This document shows, piece by piece, positions 23,001 to 25,774 of a stretch of DNA of 64,000 nucleotides. The DNA comes from CAIXSC01 sp046349935 (GTDB lineage Bacteria; Planctomycetota; Planctomycetia; Pirellulales; Pirellulaceae), in NCBI GenBank assembly GCA_046349935.1, contig JAXMBK010000011.1:62001-126000 (forward strand), written 5' to 3'. Within the stretch, counting starts at the first letter, position 1. Each line of letters begins with the position of its first letter. The notes under the pieces were generated by a model. That model searched no databases, was not told where the DNA came from, and worked only from the letters and a program-made list of their open reading frames with translations. The translations under genes and the position numbers were made by a program.

Positions 23001-23313
23001 TGACCGATAGCTTGGCGTCGACTGAGTCGACGACGTTGTCGCCGTTGTAGTCGAGGAATCGATTCGCGTCGCTGACCGACGAGCCATCGAAGATTTCCAG
23101 ATAGCGTCCTACCGAGTATTCGCCGGCGATAACATCGGGCGTGAAATCGAGAATGACGCGATTCGTAAGGACTCGGCGCGGCTCGAGGGCTTCGAGTTGC
23201 AGTCGCGCGTGTCGAGGAGCAGACTGTCTGCTGCGCTGTCGCCGTCGCAGGGCTCGCGTCAAACGCCGCTCGGCCGCGGAATCCCTTGAACCACGTCCCA
23301 GAAAGTCAGCCAT
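1..23313 (-). CDS. Giant secreted metzincin/RTX/beta-helix mosaic protein, 3' end outside window
   Basis: The minus frame is open from ATG at 23313 to the window edge, at least 7771 codons, with no stop seen in the lines checked and recognisable domains in the same frame throughout. The start is supported by GGAGAG five bases upstream. The N-terminus is Arg-rich, followed by the planctomycete export motif LEALEPRRVL (residues about 41-50). Order of modules: metzincin metallopeptidase (about 50-314), unassigned beta-rich region (315-1430), RTX-type Ca-binding repeats (1431-2328), six-fold propeller-like repeat (2360-2760), then five parallel beta-helix modules interleaved with carbohydrate-binding-like, Ig-like and two malectin-like domains, three NIDO-like domains, an SbsA-like Ig domain and several putative-Ig repeats. 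Likely a calcium-loaded surface or extracellular protein that binds polysaccharide; the protease suggests self- or matrix processing. Roles are inferred from domain families. The C-terminus is not seen. Confidence 0.9.
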   Translation of the reverse strand, partial: MADFLGRGSRDSAAERRLTRALRRRQRSRQSAPRHARLQLEALEPRRVLTNRVILDFTPDVIAGEYSVGRYLEIFDGSSVSDANRFLDYNGDNVVDSVDAKLSVKKIGARVTKLLGDFAAQSDVELEVGFTTNLTAAGDPGLGEKLLAAGQDSSFTNTYVIYVGSDSPRPNHDDLGFAHQAFAGENTEFYAFAFARPIQEFLASGDYPWKKVAKLTPLDFTNNVAFAILHELGHLWGLGHLRDVDATPANVYMPNQYHHLMNYPRQANPDLARFRNDSDHPMEIGSRTLGVSYQTVNAWNEVHNSLRENLVGVFAQTTTPNSQYPEVPTYKAFLGGAMNFGDENPAPSPVTSAPAASQGTRGTTSAADVADLLDAGFQSLRTDLLDDFAGRFNLPADSLPLMSADLADLLGLEAALESVVDAASFSSATSMTQLRSQLIGAGFNVHSALTDAQLAAAPANQPVDFLRVSRTYALPTLAANVALDPNGLDALGDLDGVSLAGQMDVAATAYFTIAFGVDSAGFYLLPGNGVLASVAVSGNVAASIPGGDVRGNAALGFAPEVRLSTTSADGRIRLADLDGTPESDSLTNRSVRTITGDAGVTLEIVHSIDGRPLEYGGSWVWELATDGSGFTLDETVSGIDQDAFANSLTELIADGLDDARQSLADAVQSGLNSNLAFLDSSVVDSFAGALSGDLSLDLELGSAQLALAESGFQLVSLADAGAYFQAVVKGTSLGQDLIQVRFARTASQALSFDLDDLKDYLAAALPSQFNLDDILPSNIDITASVEARADVTVGVAADGTSFLRDVGAGQPDEFSMTASITLDLERLGGSVGPLYAGVAQGTGELSVNMGVDLVASTGGGRVAIDELAADVSAYVQSSVSATAELDLPLAVRLGETGPGFLTSFSVQGQTASPIAFTFGPGGSTNPQDGFGPIVFEMGDMVRDAIGPVLKQLRAANPLPDELVDLVTSPLPIYGRSVLDLLKTFDSTGQYDLVALLFEISKVIKDLDAVANSGSSLDLSAYGFGSAPSSPGAGSTDGGDSGPFDDLLNKLAEYDVRLPILEDTGSKVLSMIFDPNVELDLIVWDPERFELATEQRVLDIPFASYGIPFVLEIRGTFIVDVRFGLFGDPEVGFTTRGITQTGNFLDGFYLGDNFVDGMDKAELGVLLEVQVGVAGQAYVFSYKVGELTVEGGLSGEFGVDLVDWDGAQTQVTEPDDYRLYRDEIAAIIDDPSLGMSCLFVLTGSITPFIEVGYEISDKGTPSPADLASLAGIPTSDSHRENLPGINWTDAPCSASEPVPLADAVGDVLQMRPLAADDPGQKIDVRVRKDVEGNPVLLRLTIQDQGVADPRTRYQDFDIDANGDVWAKDVDGNLRKVNHLALVGTPQADAVNVAPAASAHFDTFRVETYDGADRVDFGDYSNFESADIRLTTAYVWSGPGEDRVYGTPVKDVVEGGDGADRIYGNRGDDDLRGGGADDIIHGHEGNDYVLGGAGNDTLYGNAGDDTLDGENGADRIYGNEDDDSLVGGTGEDWLIGGDGNDTLRGGADDDALLGNDGNDKLFGDAGEDFLYGDNSLYLNSSSVLNEPDCAVNGYPVTLQIEFGIGCSRAFELAEIWYVTETPPGGEDELHGGAGDDWLEGGVESDTLYGDDGDDRLYGSSLYHAVRSEGNARGDDTIYGGAGNDILGAANGDDLLYGDAGDDRVHAGSGDDEVHGGADQDQIDGGTGHDRLYGDAGDDVIEGGEGNDSLEGGAGADQLWGGRQVNNPANDGVDTLRGGDGPDTLYGQNQNDSLYGDAGSDTLFGASGNDRIEGGADDDVLHGDAGDDHLSGDAGSDTLYGYAGNDQLFGHSESGASDDGAADWLYGEHIPGVVFVGLPGTLDDLLEGGAGPDHLDGGVGDDRLFGHRRSGAGDDAAPDHLLGQDGDDLLYGQRGDDQLEGGDGLDALWGGDGDDRLDGGADDDLLRGEDGADTLGGGAGDDVVYGDAGQDTLRGDGGSDYLDGGIGVDWLYGGAGDDHLQPGEGVGGELHGDDGDDLIFGTDGGPPIDPNFFDSLFVGDRIYGGTGDDRIFALGGADYVNAGAGNDWVDAGFGADYVLGGIGDDALIASDDLGDTLDGGDGDDRLQGSHLAGDVLIGGLGDDLLQGYGGADSLSGGLGADSLDGGADADTLDGDEGNDILDAGGGAGDLLRGGAGDDVLYGANDGADLLLGGPGRDRLLGRGGNDELRGESGDDILDGGDGDDLLVGGSGSDLLVGGAHHDTLYGHDPITADDDGAVDTLYGDFGTNGDEPLSGRDRLYGQGGNDLLFGEGNDDLLAGGAGVDNRLDYGSGEGANPTEFVAPSPTPAPTIQPGTGRELVSAALPVGAEPRGRWSDLFGSSTIGFGAESLAPSLESSLAVGANGAYVAWVDGRTGNLEIYVARLGATGWEPLGDSTQVGGVSRTAGSSRKPQLLIGADGQPLVVWNEVDASGAHVYARRWDPTAPGGGSWVEMAGSASGAGIGGAATAEAPSVVLTELGPVVGWLDRSTGVANVYLRRFNGLTWASLGASAAGGGVSAAATSVAEFALATDGVRTAVAWSETVAGKSQIRLREWTGTTWSERSGSASGNGVSQSSYGAWTPTAAYFEDQLFVAWRDEASTATVGTEVYVARHNGVAWTAAGAGSNADAGVSQSAGGALTPRFAVSSSGLSLAWIAEQRTSRSGEARSIQVRRWNGAQFEEQRFGDARGDGVLPVALGVHDLVVSADDLGRAYVGWLEPTADSARVRLLGDLQPFGPPGATYIADGQPGKTLQELLDAYDLGPGDTIVVRGVSSGPVTIGAEDSGVLIIGEQGAKVLGTLTIQSVSLVTLQDLTFSNSIAVNASTNVALVRSFAESISVNGGEDVLLREVNADSLVLQQHAHAQIEGSVMDQVRIQAGVVDVQIRASQIGSLTLANASSGRIERNSLTTLLIQAPFDGPISDNDIGGSTTGVFYGAAANLSGNRIHGASVGVVVQVADPLIGLGFVGAGASNVISGNAIGVDLRAGRMQNQRISDNSIGVIGAGVLGGDNSELANVIDRNAVGAQTTGTIQFNRFSRNATAVAASDRQTIAHNTFDLNGQRGIAVEGRTDVRILQNSFFALAGDNVRIFGESSEIELRGNAMWAETGYNIYVADDSQRGFFSDYNALHAGPIGKLVHWVFDFADLLDWQADVARFDLHSLGTTVVNPAWATPQYVAPSWGDLRTFAMVARQRGSSPTTDASDPRLDQMSFASFVNLLANPSFELGVAGWTTTSTVGAGAPSLPAYAGANHLAGGETAVAEAKQTIDLISAGFTPEQLDSGDLTVSFGGRLRSLDEAARDYGQVRLVFLDAGQQVISTIAPLAYSESQRWELTGERAAIPAGTRAVRFEFIATRRTGPSNDAWFDNGFVYIMPETYAPDLGAWGAIPYDESTTAPAHLDLQFPDLYVDWERDVPHEIRWRSLGNATDAQVRIDLYQDGPDGPAFLANLAAATEDDGSFSWTPANSGVSYGAKGLRIQVSSTANSANFTRSVEPFVVPENTTTFFVNDRSAANDEYTTVIGDNRQTGKLASQPKPSPANLLRTYSLGPTHQLFVDAGTYSLFETLVLSGNGTGSDDEGFVFTGPTSSSRTALLRHALPSERSVLELDDADSVTLAHLTLQSGTRGLWAYNSSTQLVALDLRIPSPSLAGIFIESGSSAARLERIVVTGSGGYGILVEGTVGAVTESRISGSRLDGLRLQNSGASRVEANEVFENREAGIVVWNGNAAAEVVIGNADLSLGRGNRVYNNLGHGIQADGRIVVAGNTVWGHQGTEAAGISISAGAEARRNVIHANYFGVQSLFNGVVEENRVYGNEDAGIRILAGGFARRNVVYSNARGVDVDAGYGNWPIELANNLVYGNSLGGVRLRNGAGAQVLNNTIVQMLGNALELADGARDVSVYNNILAATAGFALSVSANSQVGFQSDFNLYQTTGAGRVARWQGVPRPTLASWQAAALQDLNGLAQDPRFVDMDGADGVLGYVSAASDGRDDDFHLQSLYGSAHGGALAPVRHAASGLPVFPNVAWSLDAWQSPGIDRAREGDPVADEPAPHGGFRNLGAYGGTEQASLSPAEFVTVFRPDGGETWPAEQTIAIRWRASDISGTADVELIADDGAGGWTTVELLADDIDNDGEFAWTISSTTPPGEYAIRVTTHVNGQSDESNAPFQIRGPVSAFYVNVADDEDLSDNQYTSAPGVDGNDGLSPATPMASLAALLAAYDLEPGDVVYVDSGRYELFANIRLEEDDSGVVIQGPTGAGLAAVLDRANASSGSYVFEFAGADDVAIMNLTLTGAEVAVMAPSDAGSDRLSLLNNHIYGQGGGNAFSGAGASVEAGNVGATIVGNFVHDNGYTGIQVEGADAVVRDNRVSGNELGIVALYSGFQVARREILDNIVFDNRSIGVYAGDDDVTVAGNVVYGHASSASSVGIQASDSNVLENTVFANSTGIRIDGFTNRAESNRAYANRTGIVVNGSSDVAGNTVYSNSIGIDVESGLGGYRGRISNNLLYDQSNTAMRLTGARPGSQVLNNTFWQPVGDGVRFEGSTSGVWLRNNIFAIDSGIALDAAVNSQVGIDSDYNLFDLGPTARAARWGTIEYSDVGSFAGEVGRERHSLVGDPQFVNVAGADESSAFGDESLSTPRVVNDFGPKFTAYGQWYPLQGLDDDYFETGGASGTATATYEFSVTDGEIGERSYSASWPRHPGLGTAMFSVSAEGPVNVSLVGEASVEQGDTDHTSGTIHYSAYDVGNVKITLSMSGGNIHFDRLNGSEEDGPGLDLFGGWKNLHVEKDVHRVYDAEGDEVGEWTIDDLEVGETYALHALWDPSGGLDYQVRYEVWDGDVLVGVKFLQQTASPSAAENAPLGADNLGFYRVENGPLRVRVSAAPGTTFLADAVRLRHIPGDRGMDDNLRVAPTSITVDQGDPQTYFVGERLPHGARVNLGYDGNTPEGAVSFVQTIQVQTPNGGEKLEAGQSLSVDWLTSGILAEQPIALINVGGPAVDNWLFDDYVVAAGSSESFAPQTVIELPVASSAADAEVYRTYRIGDWAEGGRLAYHLPSPDGTYTVRLHFVEPWANDVGARVFDVVAQGATQIDDYDIVAAAGGIQRVDVRSFTVAASAGQGISLELIRQGDSLPPVLSAIEVWATNPLGVADPRFDVELSLDQGQNWSTIAAAAGLDRYGRGSVAWSIPAHFETNGLTALTRVRYAERQDESDRPFAIANGGTNFYVNIAGDTNFADNEYTTSAGSDLNNGKSPDRPMATLGALLRAYDLEPGDVVYVDSGVYSQRINLRLEPNDSGVWIQGPTQSGHEAVFDRGNRSSGSYVFEFAGADEVTLSHLAIIGADVGVFAGANADSDRLVVRESRIEDHGREDRFFGTGIQIEASNDEALLENNVIRDSGYIGISFVGANGVIRGNSVTGAEIGIELPWSGFATAPRLVEQNRVYANVSQGIRASDDDVRVQFNEVFSHRSETGIAIGIEADFVADNLVYDNDWGILASGFNGVAARNRIFHNDVGIRAHYDSKIVENRIYSNTIGITTPAFSSGRFTGQILNNVIYANAQSGVWLQTAGDGAQLSNNTIYQPLGDAVRLDQQSANVELRNNILFAAGGYAVNVDADSQVGFDSDYNLFHISGAGKLGRWQNVDFVTLDDWARRLGADRHGLVADPLLADVDGVDNVLGFAGGFDRGLDDDFRVLAGSPTLDRGDPTTLYFTEPTPNGGRVNLGADGGTSNALPSSPASITLTGPQGYDRVEAGETALVSWVASGLGQEVVVAAINVGGGLAGDWIADRFARESHFPSFVDESTPIDVTAVANAAPPHVYRTFVSTTGVGSRMGYQFPLADGDYEVRLHFIEPWYNAAGERRFDIRLQDAVVQAGFDPFAAAGAVYKAVARSFDVVVGGGQGLSLELVSQLDSGAILSGIEITQVNLGGVANPTVNVEASLNNGATWTLVAQDVALDRWGRGSTVWNVPAENATTQALVRVASPGGGVVGVSNSPFQIAPAGQSFYINDVVATGDRFTTAAGDDAHSGKSPSSPMRDLYALLSLYDLGPGDVVYVDAGAYDALREIMIGADDSGVRIVGASPTSTVINRRRSEEPAGSLFVLSNADDVSIERLGLTGADTAVELSEQSDSDRLRLLDNHLFGNRSYGVLIAVSNDDALVSANRIHDTTGWLGIALGYGVSAVGSGTRIVGNELFGNRYGVSANSHAALTPLEVVDNTIYDNEWGGIQAYDGTIVSGNVVYNHLATEPSGNAIGIEAGNAQVRQNIVHSNDVGIYTWGGGDEYAVSNNRLYNNEIAIQARGGTPHVVRNVVYSNSIGLEWGANGGGVSEGLAAENLFYQNSNGGILVAAGDGSSFINNTVYQTVGDALSITGGRRLRVLNNLLWVDSGFALAVSVESQEEFASNFNLFQQGADPNALAVKWGDDEYDLLSDWQFAAGLDAGSLEGDPLFIDRNGADNRFGYDPLLQIDGGLDDNFHLTQGSPAIDRGDGLNASPRDLEGNPRRDDDGAANAGRMMYLESPASGTVFQPAAVGTAQNWRADDAVWSLALPFDFPFYETTYSSVFVSSNGLLQFGGAATASGVNSTTALLAAPRIAALWDDLTTAGPGDDVFVDSTATEVAIRWNATHKVSGADVQFTATLSADGRIRFDFGRDNVGLSPTVGISAGDGVRGATPEHDGRESLMNARSIEFARESEGYGANVLSGSQFSAGGAGQAWQDDDSAWSYDLPFAFPLYGVEYQSVFVSSNGLLHFAGAGDPSDYSNSEFELSQNARIAPLWTDLRTTAPDYDIFVETQDDWVSFRWSAAAYGSDAPVNFAATLFADGQIRFDYGAGNQDLAPTIGVSAGDGENYLLVDAYDGADDLENAASILIAPSPNMTYVESVLERTQFYAPLGTAQSWTDVNSAYTLNLPFAFPLGDASYSTVQVSPNGVLHFDGPADPTSTDNSLPSLIENRLVAPLWQAHWMDGQADDIYVDDSQPDQVVILWDVSNFAGEDVRFAATLFADGRVRFDYGGGQDLAPRVGISNGDGVAYLSSFDQRTSLAAAGSLEYEFGPSFVDVGAHEFQGSSLDATPPTVVSAELRIVTGPPTKTEIQVLFSEAIDPIDARAPANYELWEAGLNGVLGDGDDVSYGIAPRYEPGTLLVTLDVLPLGTVLTSGRIRLVVHGDSTIHDLSGIKLDGDGDNVPGGNFVAANRPPVVATIADASIDEGSMLDFLVAASDPDSDTLRFELQSGAPVGATLDASTGRFQWTPGEADAPATYVVTVVVRDDGVPSMAATQVFTITANEVNDAPIVHPVADQTARDGAELTVAISAIDPEMDALAYSLDNAPDGAAIDSVTGLFRWTPSEAQSPGDFTVSVRVTDDGAPAQFTLVSFDIVVSEENQPPQWNATPSRTISEGVAFQTTLAAVDPEGGVVDYEFVGAAPTGAVLHPTTGVLNWTPTEAQGPSVQTITVRATDRGSPPRSATTSFTLTVLEVNATPAISPIASQAVQAGQTLTLNASASDADIPVNQLTFTLAAGAPAGATIHAATGAFSWTPTEAQVGDHSITVRVADNGTPSRSNTTTFVVSVLTAANESPTISGVADQSILEDGLLAPVSFVVGDAETASEQLTVTAVSSNQILVPDSAISLAGTGAARTIRVQPVADRNGSATITITVSDGENTTSDVFVLEVTPVNDAPSFTLTGDPAATLANSGPVEVAGLATAITAGPADESSQTLQFELDVVSSTGNLTFASGPAVDRVTGALTYEPS
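2140..3690 (-). repeat. Three tandem NIDO-like domains of the giant protein
   Basis: Three copies (about 3250-3690, 2690-3150, 2140-2640) share LPFxFPxY or LPFAFPLG, VFVSSNGLLxF (third copy VQVSPNGVLHF), IAxLW or VAPLW and a strand of the type DGRIRFDFG, ending in VGISxGDG. This matches the general plan of nidogen (NIDO) domains of adhesive extracellular proteins. Assignment is by pattern only. Confidence 0.6.
5470..5940 (-). other. Malectin-like domain 2 of the giant protein
   Basis: A second copy has INVGGGLAGDW, VYRTFVST, DGDYEVRLHFIEPW and GERRFDIRL and ends in SGIEI. It precedes beta-helix module 5 and is clearly paralogous to the copy at 7810-8275, so the malectin/Ig/beta-helix unit was duplicated as a block. 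Confidence 0.7.
7810..8275 (-). other. Malectin-like domain 1 of the giant protein
   Basis: Contains INVGGPAVDNW, VYRTYRIG, DGTYTVRLHFVEPW and GARVFDV in the order expected of malectin and malectin-like carbohydrate-binding domains (INxGG start, YRT middle, Y-x-V-x-L-x-F-x-E strand). It lies just before beta-helix module 4. Confidence 0.7.
13090..13570 (-). other. CBM-like jelly-roll domain in the giant protein
   Basis: The segment opens with NPSFELGVAGWTT and ends with RAVRFEFIATRRTGPSNDAWF, the layout of CBM4/9 or galactose-binding-like jelly-roll domains, in which NPSFE and GW mark the first strand and FDN or WFDN the last. A carbohydrate-binding role is inferred. Confidence 0.55.
15040..16240 (-). 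other. Six-fold propeller-like repeat region of the giant protein
   Basis: Roughly six tandem units of about 65-70 residues share a pattern: hydrophobic strand, then AW or GW followed by D, then a strand of the type IYVARLG, then GxxW and a Gly/Ser-rich turn with GVS. Examples are AYVAWVDGRTGNLEIYVAR and PVVGWLDRSTGVANVYLRR. Six such units suggest a beta-propeller. The kinase gene at 45284-50302 ends in a similar pattern. Confidence 0.55.
16330..19020 (-). repeat. RTX-type (hemolysin-type) calcium-binding repeat block
   Basis: About 900 residues of nonapeptide repeats of the form GGxGxDxLx, for example GGDGADRIYGNRGDDDLRGG, encoded by a 27-bp DNA period. The block is interrupted near 18430-18600 by a non-repeat insert containing cysteines (EPDCAVNG and GIGCSRA). 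In RTX proteins each pair of repeats forms a beta-roll turn that binds calcium outside the cell. The block lies in the middle of the protein, not at the C-terminus as in type I secreted toxins, so it more likely acts as a structural spacer. Confidence 0.9.
19021..22369 (-). other. Unassigned beta-rich region of the giant protein
   Basis: Residues about 315-1431 continue the open frame but match no family I recognise. Composition is acidic, rich in Asp, Leu, Ala, Gly and Ser, with alternating hydrophobic patterns typical of beta structure, and a low-complexity Gly/Ser linker near 20205-20250. Segments such as TGNFLDGFYLGDNFVDGMD (near 19840-19900) recur in style in other planctomycete giants, but I cannot name the domain. 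Confidence 0.5.
22370..23163 (-). other. Metzincin zinc-metallopeptidase domain of the giant protein
   Basis: Residues 230-240 read HELGHLWGLGH, the full HExxHxxGxxH zinc site (His230, Glu231, His234, His240). A Met-turn candidate follows at HHLMNYP with Met261, the spacing expected of metzincins such as matrixins. A preceding segment with DYNGDNVVDSVDA looks like a Ca-binding EF-type loop. All three zinc ligands and the catalytic Glu are present, so the domain should be active. Substrate is unknown. Confidence 0.85.
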
Positions 23314-23918
23314 CTGCGCTCTCCAATCTTCGCTTACTCGAGACTCGAAATCGTCCGGTTCTCGCGGGCGAAGTCATCTTCCTCGTCGAGTTCAATATTT
23401 CGTTCAACACAGCCTCACGCCCACGATCAACGGACCCAACAAAGTCTGCGACCGTTTGGGGGGATTTCGTTCGACCTTGGCGTCGAGAAGCGTCAGCTTC
23501 GGCGAGCCGGCGCCTGCGCTACTTCATGCGTAAGGGAGCGATAAACCGTCCCAAGAACTCGATAGATCTCCGATGTCGAGTACTTGGTCTGGTCGCTACT
23601 TCGCCGGCGGGGGCGATTTCATAGCGGATTCCACAAAAACCCCTTGCCAGCTGCCTTGAGAAGGGTAACGGCGCATGTTCCCCGTCGCAATGACATAGCT
23701 CGACGTCTTCCGCGGGTCGCGTTGTTGTTCCGCGCCGGGCGAGCTAACGCGACGCCGAACTCCCCCCGCGGGGCATGGTCAGGGAACGAGGGCGAACAAG
23801 CTAAGTGGCGTCAATGAAATGACCGCCGCCTCGCGACTCGTTCACATCCAACACCAACGACATGGCCAAGACCGACGTCCCCCCGCCCTGTCGGCCTCGA
23901 AGTCGCAGAACTTTGACC
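23314..23918. other. Intergenic region upstream of the giant gene
   Basis: No coding signal with a recognisable family is seen on either strand. The first bases hold the ribosome-binding site of the giant minus-strand gene. Any promoter for that gene must lie here; I could not pick one reliably. Confidence 0.4.
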
Positions 23919-24158
23919 ATCACCTGACTTGGGCGGAGCGCTATGCCTTGGGAAAGGCGCGCCGCAAGCAATCTCAGCGGCTTCGCCACGCCCGAGCGGC
24001 GTATCATCTTCGCCATCAATGACCTGGATGAGACCTTGCCCGCCCCGTGGGAGTCGGACGTCAGGCGTTTGGCTGCCAGCTTTGTGACGGCCTTGCGCCA
24101 TAACGGACTAAGTTTCGCCGACATCGCTGGCGGAAGCCGAATCTACCTCAAGGGATGA
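23919..24158 (+). pseudogene. Decayed DUF2252-family gene remnant
   Basis: In one plus frame (about 23967-24158) the translation reads SNLSGFATPERRIIFAIND, then LDETLPAPWESDVRRLAASF, a close match to the DUF2252 core (NFGxFATPERRLVFDINDFDETLPGPWEWDxKRLAASF). A different frame just upstream (about 23920-23960) gives LTWAERYALGKA, like the DUF2252 N-terminus. The roughly 80 residues normally between them, including the GDAH motif, are missing, a key Asp is Ala (FAIND), and a stop follows after about 60 residues. An intact family member is about 400 residues, so this is a frameshifted, internally deleted and truncated relic. Confidence 0.72.
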
Positions 24159-24245
24159 CGCACCGCACTCTGCGCCAGGGGCAGGTCTCTTTTCCGCGCA
24201 TGTCGTGCAGACCAGACGAAGGCAGAAAACGCTGACGCGGTGCAT

Positions 24246-24269
24246 AACAGGCTGGAAGCCTGTTCTACG
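24246..24269 (-). repeat. Dispersed palindromic repeat, copy 1
   Basis: On the minus strand it reads CGTAG then AACAGGCT-TCC-AGCCTGTT, an 8-bp perfect stem with a 3-base loop. The TAG inside the leading CGTAG is the stop codon of the DUF1501 gene. The same block occurs at 30550-30573. No T-tract follows, so it is not a typical intrinsic terminator, though the hairpin may protect the 3' end. Confidence 0.7.
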
Positions 24270-25710
24270 TTAGTTCTACCAGCGGGCGGCCTTCGGCCAT
24301 TAAAGGGAATGGTCGGCCTTCGCGGTCGTGCGCGGTGAGGTCGTCGATGCCTAGCGAGTAGAAAATCGTCTTGGCGATATCCTCGGGCGCTGTGGGGTTC
24401 TCTGCCGGAAACTCGGCGTATCGGTCGCTCGTCCCATACGTCTGGCCGCCGCGAACGCCGCCGCCTGCGAGCAGCACCGACATGCAGGCGGTCCAGTGGT
24501 CGCGTCCCGCGCCGTTGGGTCCGCCGGAACGAGGATCGCCGATCTTCGGCTTTCGCCCCATCTCGCTCGAGACGATTACCAGCGTCTCCTCCAACATTCC
24601 CCGCTCGTGCAGATCTTCCAGCAACGTCGCGAACGGGCGGTCGAATTCCGGCAGCAGTCGGTCCTTCAAACAGTTGAAGTTGTTGCCGTGCGTGTCCCAA
24701 CCTCCGCCGCTCTTGCAGAGACTGTCGAGTTCCTTGTTGGCCTTGTAGAACACGGTGACGAATGGGACGCCCGCCTCCACCAACCGCCGCGCCATCATGA
24801 ACGACGTGCCGGTGATCCCATTGCCGTATCGTTCGCGCAGCGACGTTGGTTCCGCGGACAAATCAAACGCCGCTTTCGTCTCGCGCGACGCCAGCAGCGA
24901 AAACGCTTTGTCCTGATGCTTGCTGTACGTGATGACCTGTCGGTTCTGCTCGTAAGTCCGTTCGGCCGCGTTAAGCGTCGCCAGCAACCGTCGCCGATCA
25001 TGCAACTGCTCCACCGTCGCATTGCCGCTCAGCTTGAGCGCCGGAACGGCGAACTCCAGCGGTTTTTCCCGCGAACCATCGACGAAGTACGGATCAAACT
25101 CCACGCCCAGCCGGCCCGCGAATTGACCGGGCCGAGTGTACTCGGGAGCGCCCTCTTTCTGCGGCAGCGTAATGGCCGACGGGAGCGAGGGGTGCGGCGG
25201 CCGTTTGAAATTCACCACCGACGCGATCGAAGGCCAATCGGTCGGATAGGGAGTCCGCGCGTTGAGCAAGCGGTGAAACGTGGGATCCGGCGCGTGGCCC
25301 GTCAAGTTGTAGTAGTAGCCCGCATGATGGTCCCCCGTGCCGCGACCGTGGTCGCCGACCGACCGCACGATCGCCAGATGGTGCGCCTGCTTCGCCAGGT
25401 GCGGCAAGTGCTCGCACAGACGAATGCCGGGCGCCGAGGTGTCGATCGACTGGAATGCGCCGCGGTAATCGGACGGCGCGTTCGGCTTCATGTCCCACGT
25501 GTCGATGTGCGACGCGCCGCCGCTGAGCCAAATCATGATCGCCGACTTGGCAATCTTTCGCGGCGGCACGGCGACCGATGTCGCGGTCGGGCCTGATTCG
25601 GTGGCAAACGCGCGCGCATTCGCCAAGTTCGCGCCAAAGAAGCTGAGCCCGCCGGCCATGAGAAACGTTCGTCGGTCCCACGGAAAGTGACCGTTCCTGG
25701 AGAATCTCAT
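24265..25710 (-). CDS. DUF1501 family protein, Tat-exported
   Basis: 481 residues, full length for DUF1501, a sulfatase-fold family expanded in planctomycetes and usually found beside DUF1549/DUF1553 (PSCyt2/PSD1) proteins. A twin-arginine motif DRRTFLMAGG at residues 12-21 indicates Tat export in folded form. Family blocks include MIWLSGGASHIDTWDMKP, GDHGRGTGDHHAGYYY, GGWDTHGNNFNCLKDRLLP and VIVSSEMGRKPKIGD, with the metal-site-like Asp and His residues in place. The biochemical role of the family is not established. No PSCyt partner is adjacent here; the nearest is at the window end. The stop codon is contributed by a palindromic repeat. The downstream SGNH gene on the same strand is separated by 64 bp and lies upstream in transcription, so the two may be co-transcribed. 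Confidence 0.93.
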   Translation of the reverse strand: MRFSRNGHFPWDRRTFLMAGGLSFFGANLANARAFATESGPTATSVAVPPRKIAKSAIMIWLSGGASHIDTWDMKPNAPSDYRGAFQSIDTSAPGIRLCEHLPHLAKQAHHLAIVRSVGDHGRGTGDHHAGYYYNLTGHAPDPTFHRLLNARTPYPTDWPSIASVVNFKRPPHPSLPSAITLPQKEGAPEYTRPGQFAGRLGVEFDPYFVDGSREKPLEFAVPALKLSGNATVEQLHDRRRLLATLNAAERTYEQNRQVITYSKHQDKAFSLLASRETKAAFDLSAEPTSLRERYGNGITGTSFMMARRLVEAGVPFVTVFYKANKELDSLCKSGGGWDTHGNNFNCLKDRLLPEFDRPFATLLEDLHERGMLEETLVIVSSEMGRKPKIGDPRSGGPNGAGRDHWTACMSVLLAGGGVRGGQTYGTSDRYAEFPAENPTAPEDIAKTIFYSLGIDDLTAHDREGRPFPLMAEGRPLVELT

Positions 25711-25774
25711 GCGCGCCGCCTCCGCCTCGGAATTGCTCGTGCGTTCTGCCTACGCCGTCGTTCGCTCGCTCGAC

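Noticed and set aside
23801..24124. 107-codon minus-strand frame upstream of the giant gene
   Set aside because: It lies antisense to the DUF2252 relic and has no recognisable motif.
24496..25596. 366-codon plus-strand frame
   Set aside because: Antisense to the DUF1501 gene, which is a clear family member.
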